Counted from the first letter of the stretch, positions 17,283-26,937 are shown. The stretch is DNA of 64,000 nucleotides from Pseudomonadota bacterium (GCA_023423895.1 JAFAER010000081.1:7929-71928); one strand, 5' to 3'. The notes: generated from the sequence alone by a model not told the origin. Made by a program: numbers and translations.

Positions 17283-18682
17283 GGGTTGCGCTCGTCAATC
17301 CGCCTTGGTCGTTCGACCGGAGCATCTATTTCGGGTGCCGCGAACCGCACCTACCGCTCGAGTACGGCTACACCAAGGCGCTCCTCGAGCGCGATGGGCA
17401 CGATGTCCTCGTCGCGGACGCGCAGCTCGGCTTCGTCTGGCGCACGGACGACGAAGCCTCGCCGTTCTCTGGCGACGACGCGGGGCTGCACCAGGCGCTC
17501 GAGCACTTCTTGCCGGACGCGACGGTGATCACCACAGCGCCGAGCTATCTGTTCTGGCGCTGCGCGCCGCCCGAGCTCCGCGTCCCGATGCGAACGCTCG
17601 ACGCCATCCGCCGCGTGGCCGGACGCACGATCGCCGTCGGACCACACGCCTCCTCCACTCCAGGAGCGGCGCTGCGGAAGCTGAAGGTCGATCTCGCGGT
17701 CCTCGGCGAGTGCGAAGGCGTGCTTCGCCAGCTCGCTTCGATGGATCCGTCGCGATGGCACGACGTGGGCTCCGTCGCGTGGCTCGACGGCGGCCACGGC
17801 GACCAGCTGATCCGAAACGGGCAGCCGGCGAGCGCCGATCTGAAGACGCTACCGGTGCTCCGCTGGCCGTCGCACGCGCTCCGGCGCCATCGCCATCATC
17901 ATCACCGGTTCGAGCGCGCGCCGGACGGACCAGGCGCCGAGCTCGAGGCCTCGCGCGGTTGTCCGTACCACTGCACGTTCTGCGCGAAGGAGAACTTCCG
18001 CGACGTCTTTCGGAAGCGTCCTCTCGCGGTCCTCCGCGACGAGATCGATGCGCTCATCGCGGAAGGCGTCACCTACGCGTACTTCATCGACGAGATCTTC
18101 GTCCCCGACCGCCCGCTGCTCGAGATGCTGGCGGAGCGAGACATCGCGTTCGGCGTGCAGATGCGAATCGACAATTGGACGCCGGAGCTCCTCGAGCTGC
18201 TCGGTCGTGCAGGGTGCGTGTCGATCGAAGCAGGCCTCGAGAGCATCACCGAACGGGGACGATCGCTCCTCGCGAAGAAGTGCAAGCTCACCACCGAGGA
18301 GCTGACGGAGCTCCTGATCCACGCCAAGAAGTTCGTCCCCTTCGTACAGGCCAACCTCCTCGAGGCGACGACCGACGACCCGAAGAAGGTGACTGCGTGG
18401 CGCGAGCGGCTCGGTCGCCATGGCGTGTGGGCCAACGAGCCCGTCCCTCTTTTTCCGTATCCGGGGTCGCCCGAATACACGCTGCGCTTCGGCGCCTGTG
18501 ACGACGACGCGTGGGAGCGTGCTCACGAGCACTACCTCGCGCAGTTCAAGACGTTCAGCGACATCCAGGAGAGCGCGCCGGCCGCGCTCGCCGAGCTCGA
18601 GGGCGCCCGAGCACTCACGGGGATCGAGGACACCCCCGGGGAGTTCAGGGGAAGCAAAGGAAGAGGGAGCCATGTTCAATGA
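17279..18682 (+). CDS. B12-binding-type radical SAM protein of the glycan region
   Basis: A 467-residue protein. The N-terminal about 150 residues resemble the cobalamin-binding Rossmann domain of class B radical SAM enzymes (starts VALVNPPWSF), although the classic DxHxxG cobalt-ligand motif is not obvious. A His-rich segment (RHRHHHHRF, about 203-211) precedes the 4Fe-4S motif CPYHCTFC, with Cys228, Cys232 and Cys235. Members of this class often methylate unreactive carbons or rearrange skeletons. From memory, a family of such proteins recurs beside oligosaccharide genes; I could not check this. GTG/ATG choice: ATG 17279 at the ATGA overlap. It overlaps the downstream glycosyltransferase by 11 bases. 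Confidence 0.88.
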   Translation: MRVALVNPPWSFDRSIYFGCREPHLPLEYGYTKALLERDGHDVLVADAQLGFVWRTDDEASPFSGDDAGLHQALEHFLPDATVITTAPSYLFWRCAPPELRVPMRTLDAIRRVAGRTIAVGPHASSTPGAALRKLKVDLAVLGECEGVLRQLASMDPSRWHDVGSVAWLDGGHGDQLIRNGQPASADLKTLPVLRWPSHALRRHRHHHHRFERAPDGPGAELEASRGCPYHCTFCAKENFRDVFRKRPLAVLRDEIDALIAEGVTYAYFIDEIFVPDRPLLEMLAERDIAFGVQMRIDNWTPELLELLGRAGCVSIEAGLESITERGRSLLAKKCKLTTEELTELLIHAKKFVPFVQANLLEATTDDPKKVTAWRERLGRHGVWANEPVPLFPYPGSPEYTLRFGACDDDAWERAHEHYLAQFKTFSDIQESAPAALAELEGARALTGIEDTPGEFRGSKGRGSHVQ

Positions 18683-19805
18683 CGCAGGAGCGAGCGCGCT
18701 CACGAAGACGATCTTGATGACGGTCGACGCGGTGGGGGGCGTGCTCACGTATGCGCTGACCCTCGCGTCGGAGCTCTCGAAGACGGGGACGAAGGTCCAC
18801 CTCGCGATGATGGGGCCGAAGCCTCGGGCGGAGCAGGAAGCGGCGATCCGGGCCGTTCCCAACGTCGTGCTCCACGAGAGCACGTTCGCCCTCGAATGGA
18901 TGGACGACCCGTGGGGCGACGTCGGCCGCGCCGGCGACTGGCTTCGCGAGCTGGAGCGTCAGGTCCGTCCGGACATCGTCCATCTCAACGGCTACTGCCA
19001 CGGCTCTGCAGGTTTCTCCGCACCGGTCGTCATCGTGGCGCATTCCTGCGTCCTTTCGTGGTGGGAGGCGGTCGAGGGCAAGCCGGCCCCCGACCGATAC
19101 GCCGCATACAAGGAAGCGGTGAAACGTGGACTCTCGGCTGCCGACGCCGTGATCGCCGTCTCGCAGTCGATGCGCGGGAGCCTCGAGCACCACTACGGGC
19201 CGCTTCCGCGCACCGCGGTCGTCCCGAACGGTCTCCCCGCGCCGCCGCCGCGCACCAGCGACAAGGAGCCGTTCATCCTCGCGGCTGGACGCGTATGGGA
19301 CCGCGGGAAAAACGTCGAGATGCTCGCACGCGTCGCGCGCGAGCTGCCGTGGCCGGTAAAGGTCGCGGGCTGGGACTCGAACGCGCACGAAGGGGTCGAG
19401 TCGCTCGGTTGGCTCGCGCCAGAAGACCTCGGTGCCGTCATGCATCGCGCTTCGATCTTCGCGCTGCCTTCGCGTTACGAACCGTTCGGTCTCACGGCAC
19501 TCGAAGCAGCCCTGCGCGGCTGTGCGCTCGTCCTCGGCGACATCCCGAGCCAGCGCGAAGTGTGGGGCGACGCGGCCGTGTACGTGCGGCCCGACGACGA
19601 GAAGTCGCTCGTCGACACGATCACCAAGCTGACGACCGACGCGGAGCGGCGCACCCAGCTCGCGGAGGCCGCCAACCTCCGCGCTCGGCTGTACACGCCC
19701 GAGCGGACGGCACGGGCGATGCGCGATCTCTACGAGGCCATCCTCCTTGCCCGCCGTGCACCGACGCTGCCGCTGCAGCCGCCACGAGAGACGCGGAGCG
19801 CGTGA
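18672..19805 (+). CDS. Glycosyltransferase, GT4 family
   Basis: A 377-residue GT-B enzyme. The N-lobe starts ILMTVDAVGGVLTYALTLASEL, the Gly-rich acceptor loop typical of GT4. The nucleotide-sugar site contains RYEPFGLTALEAA near 290, the E-x7-E motif. It retains the anomeric configuration in characterised GT4 members; sugar and acceptor are unknown. The start at ATG 18672 has GGGAG before it and lies inside the end of the radical-SAM gene. It ends TGATG into the next glycosyltransferase. Cytoplasmic, no signal peptide. Confidence 0.88.
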   Translation: MFNDAGASALTKTILMTVDAVGGVLTYALTLASELSKTGTKVHLAMMGPKPRAEQEAAIRAVPNVVLHESTFALEWMDDPWGDVGRAGDWLRELERQVRPDIVHLNGYCHGSAGFSAPVVIVAHSCVLSWWEAVEGKPAPDRYAAYKEAVKRGLSAADAVIAVSQSMRGSLEHHYGPLPRTAVVPNGLPAPPPRTSDKEPFILAAGRVWDRGKNVEMLARVARELPWPVKVAGWDSNAHEGVESLGWLAPEDLGAVMHRASIFALPSRYEPFGLTALEAALRGCALVLGDIPSQREVWGDAAVYVRPDDEKSLVDTITKLTTDAERRTQLAEAANLRARLYTPERTARAMRDLYEAILLARRAPTLPLQPPRETRSA

Positions 19806-20992
19806 TGCGTATCGTCCTGTTCTGCCATTCACTGCTGTCCGACTGGAACCACGGCAACGCGCACTTCCTCCGAGGAGTGGTCTCGGAGCTCGCGGAGCGC
19901 GGGCATCGGGTCAGCGTGTTCGAGCCCGCTGACGCGTGGAGCGTGCAGAACCTCGTCCGCGATCATGGCGAAGGGGCCCTCGAGATGGCTCGCGACCATT
20001 ACCCGGCCGTGCGTCCCGAGCGGTACGACCCCGTCGATCTCGATCTCGATCGGCTCCTCGACGGCGCTGATCTCGTCCTCGTCCACGAGTGGAACTCGCC
20101 CGAGCTCGTCCGCCGGATCGGGAGCCACCGCAAGCGAACGCGTTTGCGCTACACGTTGTTCTTCCACGACACACATCACCGCTCCGTGACGGCGCCGCTG
20201 GAGATGGAGCGCTACGACCTGTCCGGCTACGACGGCGTCCTCGCGTTCGGTGCCGCCGTGAAGGACGTCTACGAGCGGTCGGGCTGGGGACCCCGTGTCT
20301 GGGTCTGGCACGAGGCTGCCGACGTCAAGGTATTCAAGCCGAGCCCGCTCGCGATCGCGCGGGTCGTGCCGGAGCGTGAGCCCGACGGAGATGCCCTCGC
20401 CGCACGAGGTGATGTCGTCTGGATTGGCAACTGGGGAGACGGCGAGCGCACCGCCGAGCTGCACGAGCTGCTGTTCGATCCGGTGCGGGACCTGCGGCTC
20501 GTGGCGAAGGTGTTCGGTGTGCGGTACCCACGCGAAGCGCTCGACGAGCTCCGCGCGTGCGGGATCGCCTACGGCGGCTGGCTCCCGAACTTCCACGTTC
20601 CGCGGGCCTTCGCCGCCCACAAGATGACGGTGCACGTTCCGCGGCGCCCCTACGTGAGGGCGCTGCCGGGCGTGCCGACCATCCGCGTGTTCGAGTCGCT
20701 CGCCTGTGGGATCCCGCTCGTGAGCGGCCCGTGGTCCGACTCGGAGGGCCTGTTCCGCATGGGGACGGACTATCTCGTGGCGAAGGACGGACACGAGATG
20801 CGCTGCCACATGCGCATGCTGCTTGCCGATCCGGAGGCGCGTCAGGAGCTGGCGGTGCGCGGTCGAGAATCGATCCTCGCGCGCCACACGTGCGCACATC
20901 GCGTCGACCAGCTCTTCGAGATCCTCGAGTCGCTTTCCGGGGAGCGAGCACCTGGCTCGCGACCAAACGTTTCACTCGGAGTGTTCCTATGA
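19805..20992 (+). CDS. CgeB-like glycosyltransferase (paralogue 1)
   Basis: A 395-residue GT-B-fold protein. N-terminal motif SLLSDWNHGNAHFLRGVVSEL matches the pattern (S-x-W-x-x-G-N-A/G-H) of three other proteins in this region (20989, 22089, 27804). The C-lobe has the motif VPTIRVFESLACGIPLVSGPW, the donor site of the CgeB/DUF3880 group. It starts one base inside the preceding gene (TGATG) and ends in an ATGA overlap. Predicted cytoplasmic glycosyltransferase for the same glycan. The sugar is unknown. Confidence 0.82.
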   Translation: MRIVLFCHSLLSDWNHGNAHFLRGVVSELAERGHRVSVFEPADAWSVQNLVRDHGEGALEMARDHYPAVRPERYDPVDLDLDRLLDGADLVLVHEWNSPELVRRIGSHRKRTRLRYTLFFHDTHHRSVTAPLEMERYDLSGYDGVLAFGAAVKDVYERSGWGPRVWVWHEAADVKVFKPSPLAIARVVPEREPDGDALAARGDVVWIGNWGDGERTAELHELLFDPVRDLRLVAKVFGVRYPREALDELRACGIAYGGWLPNFHVPRAFAAHKMTVHVPRRPYVRALPGVPTIRVFESLACGIPLVSGPWSDSEGLFRMGTDYLVAKDGHEMRCHMRMLLADPEARQELAVRGRESILARHTCAHRVDQLFEILESLSGERAPGSRPNVSLGVFL

Positions 20993-22092
20993 AGCTGTCG
21001 CTCGAGATCGCCTTCTTCGGATCGAGCCTCGTGTCTGCGTACTGGAATGGGGCGGCGACCTACTATCGCGGAATCATCCGGGCGCTCGCCGCGCGCGGGC
21101 ACAAGATCACGTTCTACGAGCCGGACGCCTACGACCGACAGAAGCATCGCGACATGCCCGATCCCCCGTGGGCCGAGGTCGTCGTCTACTCGGGAACCGA
21201 TCGGGACGACGTCTACCGAATGCTGGATCGCGCCCGCCGTGCCGACGTCGTCGTGAAAGCCAGCGGCATCGGCGCCTGGGACTCGCTCCTCGAAGAGGAG
21301 GTGCCTCGCGCGACGAAGCCGGGCGCGCTCTCGATCTTCTGGGATGTCGACGCCGCAGCGACGCTCGAGCGTGTCCGCTCGAACCCCGACGACCCGTTCC
21401 GGGCGCTCATCCCGCAGTACGACCTGATCTTCACGTATGGCGGCGGCCCGCCTGTGGTCCGCGGATACGTGGAGCTCGGCGCGCGCCTCTGTGTCCCGGT
21501 TTACAATGCGCTCGATCCGACATCGCACTTCCCGGTGAAGGCCGACGCGGCGTGGTTCGCAGACCTGGCACTGCTCGCAAACCGGCTGCCCGATCGTGAG
21601 GCGCGCATCGCCGAGTTCTTCTTCCGGCCGGCGTCGCTGTTGCCACAGAAGACGTTCCTCCTCGGCGGAAGTGGCTGGGAAGGGCGGGGCGTCCCGCCGA
21701 ACGTCCGGACCGTCGGCCACGTCTACACGAACCAGCACAACGTGCTGAATGCGAGCGCGCGCTGCGTGCTCAATGTCGCCCGCGACAGCATGGCGGCCAA
21801 CGGATGGTCGCCGGCGACGCGTGTCTTCGAGGCAGCCGGGGCAGGCGCGTGCCTCATCACCGACGCGTGGGAGGGAATCGACGTCTTCCTCGAGCCCGGC
21901 CGCGAGGTCCTCGTCGCCAACGACGGCGAGGACGTCGCTCGCCTGCTGCGCGATCTCGACCCCAACAGGGCCCGCGAGATCGGGGCGGCCGCACGAGCAC
22001 GGATCCTCGCGCACCACACGTACGCCCAGCGGGCGAAGCTCGTCGACTCGATCCTCGTGACGAACGCGCCTTCGATGGAGGCTTCCCCGTGA
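20989..22092 (+). CDS. CgeB-like glycosyltransferase (paralogue 2)
   Basis: A 367-residue protein starting at the ATGA overlap. N-terminal motif SLVSAYWNGAATYYRGIIRAL is aligned with the other three paralogues. The strand IFWDVDAAATLERV corresponds to the FYDIDTPVTL segment of the paralogue at 22089. The donor-site region ATRVFEAAGAGACLITDAWEGID is clear. The end region has HHTYAQRAKLVDSIL, similar to HTSKHRAETLE and HTAAHRARELV in the sister proteins. Clearly one of four duplicated glycosyltransferases. Confidence 0.82.
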   Translation: MKLSLEIAFFGSSLVSAYWNGAATYYRGIIRALAARGHKITFYEPDAYDRQKHRDMPDPPWAEVVVYSGTDRDDVYRMLDRARRADVVVKASGIGAWDSLLEEEVPRATKPGALSIFWDVDAAATLERVRSNPDDPFRALIPQYDLIFTYGGGPPVVRGYVELGARLCVPVYNALDPTSHFPVKADAAWFADLALLANRLPDREARIAEFFFRPASLLPQKTFLLGGSGWEGRGVPPNVRTVGHVYTNQHNVLNASARCVLNVARDSMAANGWSPATRVFEAAGAGACLITDAWEGIDVFLEPGREVLVANDGEDVARLLRDLDPNRAREIGAAARARILAHHTYAQRAKLVDSILVTNAPSMEASP

Positions 22093-23282
22093 CGTTCCGC
22101 TTCGTCTTCCTCGGGCTCTCGCTGCGCTCGTCGTGGGGGAACGGACACGCGACGACGTACCGCTCGCTGCTGCGCCCACTCGCCGAGCGCGGACACGAGG
22201 TGACCTTTCTCGAGCGCGATCAGCCGTTCTACGCGGACAATCGCGACTTCGACTCGGTACCGTGGGCGACGACGCACATCTATGGATCGCTCGCAGAGCT
22301 CCACGAGCGGTTTGCCTCGGTCGTCCGCGACGCCGACCTCGTGGTCGTAGGATCGTATGTGCCCGACGGGATCGACGTCGGGCGCTGGGCGCTCGATCTG
22401 GCGCAAGGACGCGTCGCCTTCTACGACATCGACACGCCCGTCACGCTCGCCTCGCTGATCGACGGGACGTGCACGTATCTCGCGCCGGAGCTCGTCGCGC
22501 GCTACGCCCTCTACCTCTCGTTCACCGGGGGGCCGACACTCGACGTCCTCCGCCGAACCTACGGTGCGCAGTGGGTGCGGCCTCTGTATTGCTCGGTGGA
22601 TCCGGAGGTCCACTATCACGAAGAGACGTCGCCACGCTGGGACCTGGGCTACCTGGGGACCTACAGCAAAGATCGGCAGCCGGGCCTCGACCGCCTGCTG
22701 CTCGAACCGGCGCGCTCGTGGTCTTCCGGACGATTCGTCGTCGCGGGCGCGCAATACCCCGAGGGCATCGACTGGGCGCCGAACGTCGAGCGGCTGACGC
22801 ATCTTCGCCCGTCCGAGCATCGCGACTTCTACAACGCGCAGCGCTTCACACTGAACGTGACCCGCAAGGCGATGCTCACCGCCGGCTGGTCGCCGAGCGT
22901 TCGAATCTTCGAGGCGGGCGCGTGCGGCACGCCCATCATCAGCGATCCGTGGCCTGGGCTCGATGAGCTCCTCGATCCGGGATCGGAGGTCCTCGTCGTA
23001 CGTACGACGCTCGAGGCGCTCCGGATCTTGCGTGAGCTGCCGGAGGCCCAGCGCGTCAAGATCGGCAAAGCAGCGATGGTGCGCATCCTCGCGGAGCACA
23101 CCTCGAAGCACCGGGCGGAGACGCTCGAGCGCTATACGCGAGAGCTGCTGGAACGACGCGCTCGGCGTGCCCGGGTCGTCGTCAATGGTGGCCCGACGGT
23201 CTTCGGCCGCCCAGGCCGAGACAGTACGGAACAGAGCAGCCCCGAACGAGAGAAGCCGGTCGGCCCTCGAGGTGAATCATGA
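22089..23282 (+). CDS. CgeB-like glycosyltransferase (paralogue 3)
   Basis: A 397-residue protein with a GTG start in a GTGA overlap with paralogue 2. N-terminal motif SLRSSWGNGHATTYRSLLRPL, central FYDIDTPVTLASL and LGYLGTYSKDRQPGLDRLL, and donor site SVRIFEAGACGTPIISDPWPGLDE. It is most similar to the protein at 27804-28886, which shares FYDLDTPVTF and LSYLGTYSVDRQAGVESLL. The last about 40 residues are Arg/Pro-rich and probably disordered. Confidence 0.82.
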   Translation: MTFRFVFLGLSLRSSWGNGHATTYRSLLRPLAERGHEVTFLERDQPFYADNRDFDSVPWATTHIYGSLAELHERFASVVRDADLVVVGSYVPDGIDVGRWALDLAQGRVAFYDIDTPVTLASLIDGTCTYLAPELVARYALYLSFTGGPTLDVLRRTYGAQWVRPLYCSVDPEVHYHEETSPRWDLGYLGTYSKDRQPGLDRLLLEPARSWSSGRFVVAGAQYPEGIDWAPNVERLTHLRPSEHRDFYNAQRFTLNVTRKAMLTAGWSPSVRIFEAGACGTPIISDPWPGLDELLDPGSEVLVVRTTLEALRILRELPEAQRVKIGKAAMVRILAEHTSKHRAETLERYTRELLERRARRARVVVNGGPTVFGRPGRDSTEQSSPEREKPVGPRGES

Positions 23283-24310
23283 GCAGAGAACGCGTGCTGG
23301 TGACGGGGGGTGCGGGATTTCTTGGATCACACCTGTGCGATCGACTCGTAGCGCGAGGCGAGGACGTGCTCGCGCTCGACAACCTGCAGACGGGGTCGCT
23401 CGCCAACATCGCGCACCTGAGACGGCATCGGCGGTTCGCGTTCGTCGAGCACGACGTGACCGAGCCCTTCCACGCGCTGGTCGACCGCATCTTCGTCCTC
23501 GCGTGTCCCGCGAGCCCGCCGCGGTACCAGGAAGACCCGGTCAAAACGACGCTCACGAGCGTCCTCGGGACGCTGAACGCGCTTCGGCTCGGGCACAAGA
23601 CCGGCGCACGGGTGCTGCTCGCCTCGACGAGCGAGGTGTACGGGGATCCCGAGGTGCACCCGCAACCAGAGGACTATCGCGGGGCGGTGAGCACGACCGG
23701 ACCGCGTGCCTGCTACGACGAGGGCAAGCGGTGCGCCGAGACGCTTGCGATGGACTTCGCCCGCCGCCACGGCGTCGAGGTCCGCATCGCGCGCATCTTC
23801 AACACGTACGGGCCACGAATGGATCCGGACGACGGCCGCATCGTCTCGAACTTCATTTGCCAGGCGCTCGAGGGGCGCGACCTCACCGTCTACGGCGACG
23901 GCAGGCAGACGCGCAGCTTCTGCTACGTCGACGATCTCATCGACGGGCTGGTCGCGCTCATGGACCACCCCTCGTTCGCGGGACCCGTGAACCTGGGTAA
24001 CCCCGACGAGTTCACGGTACGAGAGCTCGCGGACCTCGTCATCGAGCTCACGGGACAGGATGTCGGCATCGTTCGACAGCCGCTGCCGGAGGACGATCCG
24101 AAGATGCGCCGGCCGGTGATCGCGCTGGCGCGACGTGAGCTCGGCTTCCAGCCGAAGGTTCGCCTGCGTGAAGGCCTCGTTCGGACGATCGCCTACTTCG
24201 ACCAGGTGCTCCGCGAACGACGACCGGTCTGCGAGTCGGCGCCACTCCTCATGCGCCGGATGGAGCGATCGCTCGCCGACTCGGCGCGCGGCAACGGAGC
24301 GACCGGATAG
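23279..24310 (+). CDS. UDP-glucuronate decarboxylase-like SDR (UDP-xylose synthase)
   Basis: A 343-residue extended SDR starting in an ATGA overlap. NAD-binding GGAGFLGSHLCDRL, the strand LASTSEVYGDPEVHPQPE, and the signature ACYDEGKRCAETLAMDF holding YxxxK, followed by RIARIFNTYGPRMDPDDGRIVSNF. These match UXS-type enzymes, which turn UDP-glucuronate into UDP-xylose. This is the best-supported substrate call in the region and suggests a pentose in the product. A C-terminal extension of about 35 residues past the usual end is present. Confidence 0.88.
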   Translation: MSRERVLVTGGAGFLGSHLCDRLVARGEDVLALDNLQTGSLANIAHLRRHRRFAFVEHDVTEPFHALVDRIFVLACPASPPRYQEDPVKTTLTSVLGTLNALRLGHKTGARVLLASTSEVYGDPEVHPQPEDYRGAVSTTGPRACYDEGKRCAETLAMDFARRHGVEVRIARIFNTYGPRMDPDDGRIVSNFICQALEGRDLTVYGDGRQTRSFCYVDDLIDGLVALMDHPSFAGPVNLGNPDEFTVRELADLVIELTGQDVGIVRQPLPEDDPKMRRPVIALARRELGFQPKVRLREGLVRTIAYFDQVLRERRPVCESAPLLMRRMERSLADSARGNGATG

Positions 24311-24318
24311 GCGCGGCC

Positions 24319-25149
24319 ATGTGGGGGATCGTACCTGCAGCCGGGATCGGGAGCCGGATCCAGCCGCTCGCGTTCAGCAAGGAGCTCTTGCCCGTCGGCA
24401 GCGGCGACGACGACGGCATCGAGCGGCCGCGCGCGGTCAGCGAGTACCTCGTCGAGCGCATGGTGCTCGGCGGCGCGACGAAGATCTGCTTCGTCATCTC
24501 GCCCGGCAAGAGCGACATCGTCGAGTACTACGGCGCCGGCTCTCCCGAGACGCCCGTCTGCTACGTGGTTCAACCGGAGCCTGGCGGCTTGTGTGACGCG
24601 ATCTTCCGGGCGCTGCCGCTTCTAGGCGACGAGGAGGAGCACGTGCTCGTCGGGCTTCCGGACACCATCTGGTTTCCCGCGGACGGGCTCGCGCTGCTCG
24701 GCTCCGAGGACCTGTCGTTTCTCTGCTTTCCGGTCGAACATCCGGAGCGGTTCGACGCCGTCGTCAGCCGGAGCGACGGCTCCGTCGTCGAGGTGCAGGT
24801 GAAGGAGTCCTCCGCGGCGAGCGCCTGGGTATGGGGTGCGTTCAAGGTGCGCGTCCGGGCGCTCCGCGAGCTGTTCGAGCTGTGGCTGACGCGCACGCCG
24901 AGAGACCCATACGTCGGAACGCTCGTCAATGCGTGGCTCGAGCGCGGGGGAAAGGCTCGCGCCGTGCATGGCGGACGCGCATACGTCGATACAGGCACGG
25001 TCGGCGGCTATCGCGAGGCGATCCAGCTTCTCGAGGTCGTGACGAAGCTCGACGGGCCGAACGTCGTCGGCAGCGAGCGCAGGCAGTCTGCACAGCGCGT
25101 GGCCAACGGTCCGCGCATCACCACGTCGCGGTACGGAGAACGAACATGA
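24319..25149 (+). CDS. Sugar-1-phosphate nucleotidyltransferase
   Basis: A 276-residue nucleotidyltransferase of the glucose-1-phosphate thymidylyl/uridylyl type. The N-terminal signature GIVPAAGIGSRIQPLAFSKELLPVG carries the GxGxR and PK-like KE residues; the strand VLVGLPDTIWF corresponds to the metal-binding Asp strand. It should make an NDP-sugar for the neighbouring enzymes. Start ATG 24319 is eight bases after the UDP-glucuronate decarboxylase-like gene. It ends in an ATGA overlap. The last 25 residues look disordered. Confidence 0.87.
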   Translation: MWGIVPAAGIGSRIQPLAFSKELLPVGSGDDDGIERPRAVSEYLVERMVLGGATKICFVISPGKSDIVEYYGAGSPETPVCYVVQPEPGGLCDAIFRALPLLGDEEEHVLVGLPDTIWFPADGLALLGSEDLSFLCFPVEHPERFDAVVSRSDGSVVEVQVKESSAASAWVWGAFKVRVRALRELFELWLTRTPRDPYVGTLVNAWLERGGKARAVHGGRAYVDTGTVGGYREAIQLLEVVTKLDGPNVVGSERRQSAQRVANGPRITTSRYGERT

Positions 25150-25934
25150 ACCGGGAGCGTATCGTGCAGGAAGTCGAACGACTCGGTCCCTGGTTTCACA
25201 ACCTCGATCTCGGCGGAGTATCGACCGCGCCGTCCCACTTCCTCGGCGACTACCCGCGCCAGAAGTTCGCGCGCTTCCAGCACGCGATCCCGAAGGACCT
25301 CCGCGGCTCGACGGTGCTCGACATCGGCTGCAACGGTGGGTTCTACAGCATCGAGATGAAACGCCGGGGCGCCGACCGCGTCGTCGGCATCGACTTCGAC
25401 GACGTCTGCCTGGCCCAGGCACGGTTCGCCGCCGACGTCACCGGGGTGGACATCGAGCTCCACCGGATGAGCGTCTACGAGGTGAAGGAGCTCCGCGAGA
25501 AGTTCGACATCGTCCTCTTCATGGGCGTCCTCTATCACCTGCGCCATCCGCTGCTGGCGCTCGACCTCATTCACGACCATGTCGTGCGCGGAACGCTCGT
25601 CTTCCAGAGCATGCTCCGCGGCTCGCTGAACGTGACGCCCGTGGAGGAGGACTTTCCCTTCAGCGAGCGCGCGGTATTCGAGAGGTCGACGTACCCGAAG
25701 CTGCATTTCGTGGAGAAGCGGTACGCCGGCGACCCGACGAACTGGTGGATCCCGAACCGAGCGTGCACCGAGGCGATGTTGCGTAGCGCCGGCTTCCGCA
25801 TCGCGTCGAACCCGGAAGAGGAGGTCTACATCTGCGAGCTCGCAGACGGGCAGTCTTCGAAAGGCCTCGGCGAGAGACCGAGCTCGTCCAACGACGAGAA
25901 GGACCAGCGCACGGACGAAGAGGGGGCGCGATGA
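25146..25934 (+). CDS. SAM-dependent methyltransferase of the glycan region
   Basis: A 262-residue class I methyltransferase. Motif I is VLDIGCNGGFYSIEMKRRG (about 58-76), followed by VVGIDFDD for the ribose-binding acidic residue. N-terminal WFHNLDLGGVSTAPSHFLGDYP and FQSMLRGS, WWIPNRACTEAMLRSAGF resemble a methyltransferase family I remember as associated with B12/radical-SAM oligosaccharide loci; that memory is unverified. It probably methylates a sugar or glycan end. A disordered acidic C-terminal tail of about 30 residues follows. It overlaps the next gene by ATGA. Confidence 0.85.
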   Translation: MNRERIVQEVERLGPWFHNLDLGGVSTAPSHFLGDYPRQKFARFQHAIPKDLRGSTVLDIGCNGGFYSIEMKRRGADRVVGIDFDDVCLAQARFAADVTGVDIELHRMSVYEVKELREKFDIVLFMGVLYHLRHPLLALDLIHDHVVRGTLVFQSMLRGSLNVTPVEEDFPFSERAVFERSTYPKLHFVEKRYAGDPTNWWIPNRACTEAMLRSAGFRIASNPEEEVYICELADGQSSKGLGERPSSSNDEKDQRTDEEGAR

Positions 25935-26818
25935 CGGTCGAAGCGGTCATGCTCTGGAACGAGCCGAACAACCTCAGTCACTGGGACTTCTCCATCGACA
26001 AGGACTGGGCGATGTTCGCTTCGATGGTGAAGGCGGCCGCCGCCGAGATCCGCCGGGAACGCCCGCGGCTCACCCAGGTGCTCGGGGGCATCTCGCCGAT
26101 TGACCCGAGCTTCGTCAGGAACATGAGCGAGAAGGGAGTGCTCGACATGGTCGATGTCGTCGCGCTCCACGGGTTCCCGTTCGACTGGAATCACTGGCAG
26201 GTCCACGAGTGGCCGGACAAGCTGGCGGAGATCCGCACGGTGACGAGCCGGCCTCTCTGGGTGAGCGAGGCCGGCGTGTCGACGTTCGGCTCGGAGGAAG
26301 TGCAGGAGCTCGGGCTCCGCAGGACCGCGGAGCTGCTGCTGGACAGGGTCGAACGGATCCACTGGTACAGCCTCTACGACCTTCCGAAGGCGTGGCCGGC
26401 GACCACACGTCATCGCGAGGCTGAAGGATCGTCCTATTACCGCCACTTCTACATGGGGCTCATTCGCGAAGACGGTCAGCCGAAGCGAGCGCTGCGCCTC
26501 TTCAGCGACTTCACGCCGGCGCTCGGCGTGTGCCAGTGGATGCACTACGAGGATCACAGGCTCGACGACATGGTCGCCTGGCTCCGAAAGCTGGGCGTGA
26601 AGAAGCTGCGCACGGGCTTGTCCTGGGCAGACAGTCTACGGCCAGGCGCGGAGCGTTGGTTCGATCGCCAGATGAAGGCGCTCGAGCCTTTCGACGTGAC
26701 CGTGACGTATTGCTTCACACCGGAGTCCGCGGGCATCAGGCCGGATCACACGTCGCCGCCCAAGAACGTCGAAGCGTTTGCCGAGTTCTGCGCGCGGATG
26801 ACACGCCGATATTGCTGA
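25931..26818 (+). CDS. Glycoside hydrolase-like TIM barrel with permuted motif order
   Basis: A 295-residue protein starting in an ATGA overlap. The acid/base motif WNEPNN is at residues 9-14, almost at the N-terminus. The nucleophile-like VSEAGVST follows near 112. The C-terminal half (about 200-295) has WLRKLGVKKLRTGLSW, DVTVTYCFTP and AEFCARMTRRY, which in clan GH-A enzymes (GH39/GH5-like) come before the NEP motif. The order therefore looks like a circular permutation of the barrel. No signal peptide, so it would act in the cytoplasm, perhaps as a transglycosidase or a sugar-binding protein. Glutamates for catalysis are present. Confidence 0.75.
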   Translation: MTVEAVMLWNEPNNLSHWDFSIDKDWAMFASMVKAAAAEIRRERPRLTQVLGGISPIDPSFVRNMSEKGVLDMVDVVALHGFPFDWNHWQVHEWPDKLAEIRTVTSRPLWVSEAGVSTFGSEEVQELGLRRTAELLLDRVERIHWYSLYDLPKAWPATTRHREAEGSSYYRHFYMGLIREDGQPKRALRLFSDFTPALGVCQWMHYEDHRLDDMVAWLRKLGVKKLRTGLSWADSLRPGAERWFDRQMKALEPFDVTVTYCFTPESAGIRPDHTSPPKNVEAFAEFCARMTRRYC

Positions 26819-26937
26819 GGCGATTGCCTCGGTCTCGTTACGAGCGAACCGACGAGTGCCCGAGCCTCGTCCGACGTGGACGACGCACCGGGAGCTCTCT
26901 TTGTGAGGAGCGCGCCGAGAAGACGTGGAGGTAACTC

